Assembly (NCBI GenBank): GCA_039720395.1
Contig: CM077829.1
Location: 21,302,685 to 21,366,684, forward strand
DNA length: 64,000 nucleotides
From: Liquidambar formosana
Taxonomy: Eukaryota > Streptophyta > Magnoliopsida > Saxifragales > Altingiaceae
Direction: 5' to 3'
Part shown: piece by piece, positions 47,140-56,123 of the stretch
Position numbering within the stretch: position 1 is the first letter of the stretch
How the letters are laid out: the number at the start of each line of letters is the position of its first letter
Program-made: the position numbers and the translations under genes
The notes under the pieces: model-generated
Databases searched by the model: none
What the model was told of the DNA's origin: nothing
What the model saw: only the letters and a program-made list of their open reading frames with translations

Positions 47140-48830
47140 AAGGAAGTGTACTCAAGTCATGAGTATACTTAAACCACTGGGGGTTGATGATTGTCAAGAG
47201 AAGTATATTCAAGCCACTACGAATGAACATACTTTTGAAATGGAGAAATATATTCTAGTCACGAATATATTTAACCAAGTGATGAGAATGAGATCTGAGA
47301 AGTACGTTCAAGTGATGAACGTACCTTGGAAATGGAGAAGTATATTCAGGTCACGAATATATTTAACCAAGTGAGTGACAAAAAATCTGAGAAGTATACT
47401 CAAATGATGAGTATACCACTGAAATGGAGAAATATATTCAGGCCACGAATATATTTAACCAAGTAATCTGAGAATGAAATCTGAGAAGTATTCTCAAGTG
47501 GTGAGCATACCATTGAAATGGAGAAATATATCCAAGCGATGGATATCTTTAACCAAGTAGGATAAGAATAATCTGAGAGGTGTATTCAAGTGATGAGTGT
47601 ACTTTTGAAATGGAGAAATATATTCAGGTCACGAACATATTTAACCAAGTGATGAAAAAGATGCTGAGAAATATACTCAAGTGATGAGTATACTTAATGA
47701 TTGAAAAAGACTGAGAAGTACGTTCAAGTGATGAACATACTTTTAAAATGGAGAAATGTATCCAAGTGATGGATATATTTAACCAAGTAAGCTGAGAAGT
47801 ACACTCAAGTGATGAACATACCATTGAAATGGAGAAATATATCCAAATGACGGATATATTTAACCAAGTAAGATAAGAATAATCTGAGAATTGTACTCAA
47901 GTGATGAGTACACCATTGAAATGGAGAAATATATTCTAGTCCCGAATATACTTAACCAAGTAAGTGACAAGTATGTTTGAGTGATAAACATACCATTGAA
48001 ATAGAGAAATATATCCAAGTGATGGATATACTTAACCAAGTAAGTGACAAGTATGTTTAAGTGATAAACATACCATAGAGAAATATATCCAAGCGATGGA
48101 TATACTTAAGCAAGTAAGATAGAGAATAATCTGAGAAGTGTACTCAAGTGATGAGTACACCATTGAAATGGAGAAATATATTCTAGTCATGAATATATTT
48201 AACTAAGTAAGTGACAAATAATCTGAGAAGTATGTTCAAGTGATGAACATACCATTGAAATGGAGAAATATACCCAAGCGATGGATATACTTGACCAAGT
48301 AAGTGGCAAAATATCTGAGAAGTATACTCAAGTGATGAGTATACCATTGAAATGGAAAAAAAAATATACCCAAGTGGTGGATATACTTAACCAAGTAAGT
48401 GACAAAATATCTGAGAAGTATGTTCAAGTGATGAACATACCATTGAAATGGAGAAATATATTCAAGTGATGAATATATTTAACCAAGTAAGTGATAATGA
48501 GGATCTGAAACTAGGAAGCATATTCAATGGGTGAACATGCTTTTGAAATGGAAGAATATATTCAAGTGATGAATATATTCAACCAAGTATGATAGAAAAT
48601 GAGAATTTGAAACTGAGAAGCATATTCAAAGGGCGAATACACTTTTGAAATGGAAAAATATATTCAAGTGATGAATATATTCAACCAAGTAGGATAGGGA
48701 ATGAGAATTTGAAACTGAGAAGCATATTAAAAGAGTGAATACACTTTTGAAATGGAAGAATATATTCAAATGATGAGTATATTCAACCAAGTGGGATGAA
48801 AAATCAAGATTTGAAATGAGGATTTATGAT
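47140..48830. repeat. Array of about 35 small hairpins with paired variation (element C)
   Basis: Units of about 90-97 bp each have two inverted repeats around a seven-base loop, usually AAGTGAT. Examples: GTACGTTC/GAACGTAC (47302-47324), GTATGTTT/AAACATAC (48051-48073), GTGTACTC/GAGTACAC (48138-48160), GTATGTTC/GAACATAC (48230-48252), GTATACTC/GAGTATAC (48322-48344) and AATATATTC/GAATATATT (48455-48479). Stem sequences differ between units but usually stay complementary. The hairpins are linked by CATTGAAATGGAGAA and TTAACCAAGTAAGTGACAAA-like spacers. It lies between gene 2 and the 3' LTR. Confidence 0.9.
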
Positions 48831-49075
48831 CAATTTATCAAGATTGAACAGGCATGGTGCAAGAGGAAAGTGACTTAACACATTGTCAATTGAGTTGGCA
48901 TGACACAGGGGAAATATATTCAACCCTTTTGAACATAAAATCAATTCAAGGAATTGATTTCAAGATGGAATTTGATTGATTTTAAGCTCAAAAAGTGTTG
49001 AATATCTCATTTGGAAGGAGGTTTGATCACGCGTCAAGGCGAGACAAAGCGAGGGAGAAAGCCAAAACAAGGTGG
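48831..49075. other. Spacer between the hairpin array and the gene 2 promoter
   Basis: AT-rich, with no gene and no repeat unit. The last 50 bases are purine-rich (GGCGAGACAAAGCGAGGGAG), like the stretch before the palindromes in elements A and D. Confidence 0.6.
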
Positions 49076-49133
49076 CTTGGGTGACCACCAGGCCTCGGGA
49101 GGCTAGCCGCCCAGGCCTGGGTGGTTACCCGAG
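49076..49133. promoter_or_regulatory. 58-bp GC-rich palindrome upstream of gene 2 (element C)
   Basis: Starts CTTGGGTGACCACC and ends GGTGGTTACCCGAG, with GGCTAGCCGCCC inside. It is a shorter form of the 80-bp palindrome at 5794-5873, lacking about 22 inner bases. It lies 88 bp upstream of the TATA box and 143 bp before the ATG. Confidence 0.7.
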
Positions 49134-49220
49134 CCCGAAGCGGAAATCCCACTTTGAATAGGAAACTTCCTATTCTGATGGGTTTTTTCCTATTTGAACT
49201 TGGATTTGTGACCTTTTCCC

Positions 49221-49228
49221 TATAAAAA
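49221..49228 (+). promoter_or_regulatory. TATA box of gene 2 (element C)
   Basis: TATAAAAA, 49 bases before the ATG at 49277, the same spacing as in element A. The expected transcription start would be near 49250. Confidence 0.75.
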
Positions 49229-49276
49229 CACATCCAAGAGGTTCCTAAACCTACTTGTATTCATTCATTAAAAATT

Positions 49277-50566
49277 ATGGAGGCTCTAGACAAATTTTTA
49301 GGAGGGTTTTTGAGAGTTATGAGTGCTGAAGCAAAATCTGAGTTCAAGTGCTTTGGCTTGGATCCATTGCTCTCCTTGAGGCATGTGAGGCTTGAAACGA
49401 ACCTCTTGACTGCTGCTACATATTTTTGGGATCCTCAAGTTCATGTGTTCCGCTTCAACTATGAAGAACTGTGCCCAACCATGGAGGAATTCTGTGCATT
49501 GTATGGAGTTTCAATGGTAGGTCCTTTCATTCTCCCTACTCCTCGCCCAAGCTTTCTTACTTCTTTCTCCAATCTACTTGGGATTCACTCACAATATGCC
49601 TCTACGTTTGTAAAGGACCATATGGTAGACTTGATGAAATTGGCAACCTCTTTTTTAGCTTGTGATAGTAAAGGTATTCTGAATTTTACCTTTCCTATTA
49701 AGCATGCTCTTGCCTTTTGCCTCATTGGTCGTTTTCTTATTTCCACTGGTACTCCACATGTTCCCATTCAAATCTGTGACTTGATTCCTCTCCTTGCCAA
49801 GGGCCATAACTTGATTCCCATGGTGCTAGCTGAAACCCTGAATGGTTTGGATAAAACTCATGAGGACCCAAAGGTTCCTTTAGGAGGTAGCCCCATTCTA
49901 CTGCAGATGTGGTTGCTTGAAAGACTGAATTTCTTGTCACCAGTTGCCATTACACCATACAAGCCCCAGCATTACTGCCTTCGCCGCATTGAATTACCTG
50001 GGCAATTTTCATTGAGAGATTGGCTAGGTTACTACCAAACCCTTTCTTGGAGGAGTGTCAAGTGGTTTGTATTCATATGGGGCTGCAGTGACCAGGTGCT
50101 TCTGCGGACTTCTGGATGCGCCATGGTGAGACTCATAGGACTGAGGTCTACTTCCTTCTATTGGCCTTCAAGGGTTCTGCGTCAGATGGGCGCCATGCAA
50201 ACCATACCCACTTCCTTGATAGGTGACTATCCTGTGGTGCCCGCGGGTCTTTCTGTAGTGACTTGGGCGAAGGACCGATGGCCTAGCAAGTTGATACTAA
50301 CCCAAGTTACGAATACTGATGGTCCATATATGATGAGCCCCGAGTATAAGGAATGGTTGAAAAGCAATTTAGGTGAGAGAGAGACTACTCGAAGAGAAAG
50401 GATTTTTGGACTTATCAAGAACAACGAACTTGGATCTTGCAGAGAAGATATTATGGAAGCAGTGACAGCAGCTTATGAACATGACTTGAGGAAGAAAAGA
50501 AGACATGAAAGAGAGAAGAAGAAAGCTGAGGAGCGAGCTGCAAAGAGGCTCAAGAAAATAGAATAG
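49277..50566 (+). CDS. Gene 2: intact 429-residue PMD-like protein antisense in element C
   Basis: A single uninterrupted frame. Residues 50-78 (FWDPQVHVFRFNYEELCPTM then EEFCALYGV) align with the PMD core of gene 1, so I read it as a divergent plant mobile domain protein; it may correspond to the family labelled DUF7745 in plant databases, which I could not check. A second conserved block, RTSGCAMVRLIGLRSTSFYW, lies near residue 280. The last 35 residues are rich in Lys, Arg and Glu (KKRRHEREKKK), likely a nuclear signal in a short coiled coil. No signal peptide or membrane segment. It has a TATA box upstream and polyadenylation signals downstream, and converges with integrase. It is the only intact extra gene in the window; its role in the element is unknown. 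Confidence 0.88.
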   Translation: MEALDKFLGGFLRVMSAEAKSEFKCFGLDPLLSLRHVRLETNLLTAATYFWDPQVHVFRFNYEELCPTMEEFCALYGVSMVGPFILPTPRPSFLTSFSNLLGIHSQYASTFVKDHMVDLMKLATSFLACDSKGILNFTFPIKHALAFCLIGRFLISTGTPHVPIQICDLIPLLAKGHNLIPMVLAETLNGLDKTHEDPKVPLGGSPILLQMWLLERLNFLSPVAITPYKPQHYCLRRIELPGQFSLRDWLGYYQTLSWRSVKWFVFIWGCSDQVLLRTSGCAMVRLIGLRSTSFYWPSRVLRQMGAMQTIPTSLIGDYPVVPAGLSVVTWAKDRWPSKLILTQVTNTDGPYMMSPEYKEWLKSNLGERETTRRERIFGLIKNNELGSCREDIMEAVTAAYEHDLRKKRRHEREKKKAEERAAKRLKKIE

Positions 50567-50638
50567 GATATTTATGGCATATTTATTGTTCTTTTACTTA
50601 ATACCAATGAATTGCTATGTCAATCAATTTTAGTTTTG

Positions 50639-50658
50639 AATAAATTGCCAATAATAAA
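50639..50658 (+). terminator. Polyadenylation signals after gene 2
   Basis: AATAAA at 50639-50644 and again at 50653-50658, 73 to 87 bases past the stop codon, in AT-rich DNA. This is the usual range for a plant near-upstream element. Confidence 0.6.
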
Positions 50659-50715
50659 TCAAATTTGGGATTTTCTTGTTTGATTTAGACCGCACCCAAG
50701 GTAACTTTATGGGTT

Positions 50716-50830
50716 GCCTACGTATCTCCATGGTTTTTTCTTCTTTTTTTTTTTGTTTTTGTTTTGTTTTTTTTTGTTTTTTTTGTTTTTTTTTTGTTTT
50801 TGTTTTTGTTTTTTTTGTTTTTGAATGGAG
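50716..50830. other. GCCTACGTA word and T/G tract between gene 2 and integrase
   Basis: GCCTACGTA at 50716-50724 is followed by a long TTTTG/T tract (about 50736-50822). Element A has the same word with a C/T tract at the same place. On the minus strand the tract is A-rich and lies just after the integrase stop. Confidence 0.6.
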
Positions 50831-50904
50831 AATCAGGTCTTACGTAGTTCTTATGCCTTAACTTTTGCCTAGGCCGCCCTTACGGGTTTTCAACCTAGCA
50901 GGCT

Positions 50905-51372
50905 TCAAACATGATATTTCTTCAATTGATCCAAATTAGTTGGACGAGCGAACTCAATTCCATCTAAATCCATGAGGCGAACAGCCCCTGCTGGCAATAT
51001 CTCTTTGATAATGTATGGCCCACCCCAACTTGGCTTGAATTTTCCCCGCGGATCGAACACTGGAGCTCTGATTTCTTTCAGCACTACATCCCCTTTCTTT
51101 AGACCTCAATCTTTGACATGCTTGTTGAATGCTCTGGCAACTCTCCGTTGATACCCCTGAACATGATATAGCGCCCTTAAATGCCTTTCATCCAGCAAAG
51201 CTAACTCATCATAGCGGCTCTTAACCCAGTCCACTTCTGTTATCTGGCTCTCCACGGCAACTCTTAGTGAAGGAACTTCCAATTCAACTGGCAACACGGC
51301 CTCCATTCCATAAACTAGAGAATAAGGGGTAGCCCCTGTTGATGATCTTATTGATGTTCTGTAACCCCATAG
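50905..51372 (-). pseudogene. Element C integrase C-terminal end
   Basis: Contains the MEAVLPVELEVPSLRV stretch, then NKHVKD followed by an in-frame TGA at 51106-51108, and beyond it the GPY/F-like module ending KKYHV before the TGA at 50905-50907. The same in-frame TGA is present in element A. The upstream part continues at 53042 after the solo LTR. Confidence 0.88.
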
Positions 51373-53036
51373 TGTTAGGATTATGCCCTAGAGCCAATCA
51401 TAGAGATGATTGTTTAGGGATTAGGAACAATCAATTGATTTCATTTATATATGTCACATTTATTATTGATTTAATAAAAGGGCTTATTCTATTATGTTTA
51501 TATGCATCATTTAACATAATATGTCCATGGAGTTAGAGTTGAGAATATGAAATTACAAAGGGTTGTAATTTTGAGATTGTAAATATATCTCTGTACTAAA
51601 CTCCTAAATCATTCCTAGTTGAAGGTTCACTATGATGGACAGTAATGAACCATAGGACTAGCACTTGTTAGGTTGACTCTATAGGAGGATAGCTAGTCTC
51701 AAGCTATTTGTGTGGAGACACTACAACCAACAAGTGGGTGCCTATTATAAGAATAGGTACACTGAATGTGACCAAAGATATGAGATAAACTGAATGGAGT
51801 TTTAACCTGCCTGTCAATCAGTTTCTCATTGTTATAGTGGTACAAGTAATCCTTAGACCTGAGACACCATGGTTGTCTTATGCATGTAGCTTTAGAAGTT
51901 TGATAACACTAAGTGCAGATCCTATTCAGGGGTCTGTAAAGGTGTTCATTGGCCCTTCTGCTATATGTGTGAAGGCATGTGAGTGATCAACAAGGAATCC
52001 ATCACTCTCAGGAAAAAGGGAGTGAATGTCTCATACAGCATTCATTGAATATAACTCATTAAATCCATGGGCCCATGGTAGAATGAATATGGAAAGGAGT
52101 TTCCATAAGTTCATCATTGAGTTGATATTAATGAATGAGTATAAAGTAATTGAACTAGGGACTTAACAGACTTCCATGTCCTATTAGTTCAATTGGAGAC
52201 ATTGTGTTGATGGAAGGATGGAATTGTAACCTGTAAACTATAACAGAAGGGTTCTTTGTAAATGACTATTCACCTCATTAAGGACCACACCATGAGCCAT
52301 ATGCTAGGTGTTACTCATGGTTAGTAGAAGCCCTAATTGATATAAATGAGTTATAATCAATTAGGGAATTGAAAGGAGTTTCAATTAGACCCTTAATGGA
52401 AAGTGTTCCATTGTGCACAACTTGTGCTGTTCCTACTACTTGATGATGTGAACCCAATGGGTCACACACTGATCATGCTAAGAGAGCTTGATTGTCTATG
52501 AGAGAAAGGGTATAAGTGATTAAAGAAAAGTTCTTTAAGGGGCTAATTTGTATTTGATGCAAACTAATGGGCTAATTGTGTAATTAAGAGTAATTACACA
52601 AATTAGATTAGGGTTTGGAATCCCCCCTTGGCCGGCCCTAGTTGGAGGCTATTTAAAGCCTTTTATGATGTGATGACATCATCACTTAATGCACTCTTGG
52701 AGGCTCCCAAGTGCTGGCCGAAAATTTCACAGCTCTCCCTCTCCCTCTCTCCCTCTTCTCCACCTCTAGCAACCCTAAGGAAGAAGAAGGAAAGGACAAC
52801 TTGCTCAAGCTAGGTGTGGATACTGTTGGAGGCAGTGCACTTGGACTGCTCAATCAGAAGACAAAGCTTGGAGCATAAAGGAGAAGACTTGTTCAACTGT
52901 AAGTACCCTAACTCTCTTGGTAGTTAGGTTTATGGTTTTTTGTATTAAGCATAATTAAGATTCATGGGTTTGGGAATCATAGGAAAAATTTTAAATTCCG
53001 CCTTTGTATTTTTCCTCTCTAGTTTGATTCCCAACA
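51373..53036 (+). mobile_element. Solo LTR of the Copia-like family in element C integrase
   Basis: 1664 bp, TGTTAGGATT to CCCAACA, flanked by CATAG (51368-51372 and 53037-53041). It is closest to the solo LTRs at 623-2295 and 28600-33073. No internal region. As an insertion in the youngest complete Tat element, it is one of the latest events in the stack. Confidence 0.95.
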
Positions 53037-53041
53037 CATAG

Positions 53042-55952
53042 AGCCAATGGCAACTTCTCATGCCAGTCTGTGTGTGAGTCCGCAGTCTTCTGTAGTATCT
53101 TCTTGATGTTCTTGTTAGCTGCTTCCACCGCTCCATTAGTCTGAGGACGGTATGGTGACGACAGATGGTGGGCTATGCCGTACTTTTGCAAGAGCTCATG
53201 GGTTTCTTTCTGAAAGTGCTGGCCATTGTCTGAGATAACTTCATGCGGTACCCCATATCGATAGATGATGCTGTGCTGTATGAACTGTGCTACCTTCTTG
53301 GAATTCAAGGTCTTGAAGGACGCTGCTTCCACCTACTTAGTGAAGTAGTCGATGGCAACCAGGATGTATTCATGCCCATTTGACGCTTTTGGCTTGATCT
53401 GTCCGATGATATCTATCCCCCATACCGCGAATGGCCATGGTGACGACATACTTGTTAAAGGCATAGAAGGCAAATGTTGTCCACTGGCGAACAGTTGGCA
53501 TTTGTGGCACTTCTTGACATGTGCGTGGCAGTCTCTTTCCATGGTAGACCAATAATAGCCTAACCTCATGATTTTCTTAGCTAACATATGGCCATTCATA
53601 TGCGGAGCCCCTGTCCCTTCATGGATTTCTTTAATCAGATGCTCGGCTTCTTCCTCGGTGACACACAGCAGGTGGATCCCGTCGTATGATCTCCGATATA
53701 GCTTTCCTCCACAAAGTACATAGTGACTTGCCAACCGCCTTAGGGTTTTTCTATCAATGCGAGATGCTCCTTCTGGGTACTCCCTTTCTTCAATGAACTT
53801 CTTTATGTCATGGAACCATGGATGGCCATCATTCACTTCCCCTCCTCGGATTGCACAACAGTACACAGGCTTGTCTCGGCATTCTATTACCAACGGCTTC
53901 ACATTTCCCCCTTCAGGTATCTCCACCATGGATGCTAGGGTCGCCAAGGCATCGGCGAACTGGTTCTTGTTTCTTGAAAGGTAGTTGAACTCTATCTCTG
54001 AGAACTCCTTGGTTAGAGCTTCCAGGCAGGCATGGTAGGGTAGCAGCTTCTCATCTCGAGTTTTCCATTCCCCTTTTATCTGACAGATGATTAGCGCCGA
54101 GTCCCCGAACACTTCTAATTCTTTGATCCCCAATTCAAGTGCCGCTTCCAGTGCTAGGATACAGGCCTCATATTCAGCAATGTTGTTGGTGGCTTCGAAC
54201 CCCAACTTGTCCGCCAACGGTGTAAATGCCTCTTCGGGTGAGACCAGCAGGACTCCTATCCCATAACCTTTCTTATTGGCTGCCCCATCGAAGTATACTC
54301 TCCAAGTTTTTCTACCAATCTCTAGCACGTCCTCATCTGGGAATTGATCGTTGAACGGAGCGGATGATGACACTGGACAGCTGGCTAGGTAGTCTACGAT
54401 GACGCTTCCCTTGATAGACTTCTGATTCACGTACTTGATGTCGAATTCATTGAGGAGAATTGACCATCGAGCAGTTCTGAATGACAATACTGGCCTTTCT
54501 ACCAGGTACTTCAACGGGTCCATGCGACTTATCAAGAACACTTCGAAGGACATCATGTAGTGCCGGAGTTTCTGCGTCGCCCATACTAGTGCCACACAAG
54601 CCTTTTCAATTGCATTGTACTTCACTTCATAGTCTGTCATTTTCTTGCTTAAGTAATAAATGGCATTTTCCTTTGTAGACCCTTCAAGATATTGAGCTAA
54701 CATAGCTCCCGTCGCAGTTTCGGTGACCGTTAAGTATAACAAAAGTGGTGCGCCTTGCCGTGGGGGAACTAAGATTGGAGGATTGCTCAAGTATCTCTTA
54801 ATGGTCTCAAAGGCCTCTTGGCATTCTTCGTTCCATACTTTTGGCACACCTTTCTTAAGCAATTTGAAGATTGGTTCGCAAACCATGGTCAAGTTGGCAA
54901 TGAATCGGCTTATGTATTGAACTCTTCCCAGAAAACCCCGGATCTGCTTCTCAGTGCTAGGCGGCTCCATCTCCACAATAGCTTTTATCTTCCCTGGGTC
55001 CACTTCGATACCTCTCTGAGTGATCATAAACCCCAATAACTTGCCTGCAGTGACACCAAAAGCGCACTTCTGTGGGTTGAGACGGAGATTGTACTTTTTT
55101 GCTCGCTCTAGGAATTTCTCTAGTGCCTTGAAATGCCCTTCTCTATCCACGGACTTTACGATCATATCATCGACATAAACCTCGACTTCCTTATGGATCA
55201 TATCATGCAATAGGGTCGTAGCTGCTCTTTAGTAAGTAGCCCCAGCGTTTCTTAAGCCAAAAGGCATTACTTTGTAACAGTACGTTCCCCATTGCGTGAT
55301 AAAGGCTGTTTTCTCCATGTCTTGAGGCGCCATCTTTATCTGGTTATACCCGGAGAATCCGTCCATGAAGGAGAGGAGTGCATGTCCCACCGTGCTATCT
55401 ACCAACACGTCGATATGGGGTAAAGGAAAGTCATCCTTAGGGCTCGCGGCGTTGAGATCTCGGAAGTCGACACACATCCTCACTTTCCCATCTTTTTTAG
55501 GCACAGGCACTATATTCGACAACCACTCGGGGTACTCCACAACTTGGAGGAAACCCGCGTCTAGTTGTTTAGTTACCTCTTCTTTTACTTTTAGAGCCCA
55601 TTCTGGTTTTAATCTTCTGAGTTTCTACTTTACCGGCTTTTTTAGGGAATTAGTGGGGATATAGTGTTGCACAATATCGGGGTCGATGCCAGGCATGTCT
55701 TCATAAGACCATGCAAAAGCCATAATGTTGGCTTTCAAGAGAGAGATCATCTTTTCTTTTTCAACGGGGGAGAGGGTTTTCCCAATTTTAACTATTCTTG
55801 GCAATTCATTCGTCCCTAAGTTGATTGATTCCAATTCATCCATATTAGGTTCGGTGACGCCCCTTTTCCTTTGCTCAACGAGCTCCGGGGGGACATCGTT
55901 CCTAGGATCTATATCCATGCCATAAATATCCATAGAGGAGAGAAAAGAGACA
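53042..55952 (-). pseudogene. Element C pol: RT, two RNase H domains and integrase core (broken)
   Basis: Starts with the post-intron exon at 55952. RT: KKDGKVRMCVDFRDLN, FMDGFSGYNQI, YVDDMIVKS. First RNase H: NAIYYLSKKMTDYE. Second RNase H: VYFDGAANKKGYGIGVLL, NNIAEYEA, DSALIICQIKGEW. Integrase: HEGTGAPHMNGH with CHKCQ (zinc), D in WGIDIIGQ, D in SDNGQHF, E in NGAVEAANK. Two RNase H domains mark the Tat lineage. Stops at 55625-55627 (CAG to TAG), 55229-55231 (CAA to TAA) and 53333-53335 (TGG to TAG), judged against element A, make it a pseudogene although domain order is complete. Confidence 0.93.
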
Positions 55953-56123
55953 CTGCATATATAGAGAAAGAAAGCACACTTTATTGACTAGGAATAATGG
56001 GAATGACACACAAAAGAAAGAAGGAAAACAAACAAATCTGTATCAATACTATGACTCCACAAAGTGAGTAAAGTAGATACATCTTATTGAATTAGGGAAA
56101 TATTACTAAACTAAGACACCTAC
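55953..56123 (-). other. Predicted 171-base intron between gag-protease and pol (element C)
   Basis: Donor TT-GTAGGT and acceptor TATATGCAG-T on the minus strand, with a pyrimidine-rich stretch before the acceptor. The exon phases match, so splicing joins gag-protease to pol in frame. The length is a multiple of three, and an unspliced RNA meets TAG (56120-56122) at once. Splicing would therefore set the ratio of Gag-Pro to Gag-Pro-Pol, as described for Ogre elements. Confidence 0.75.
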
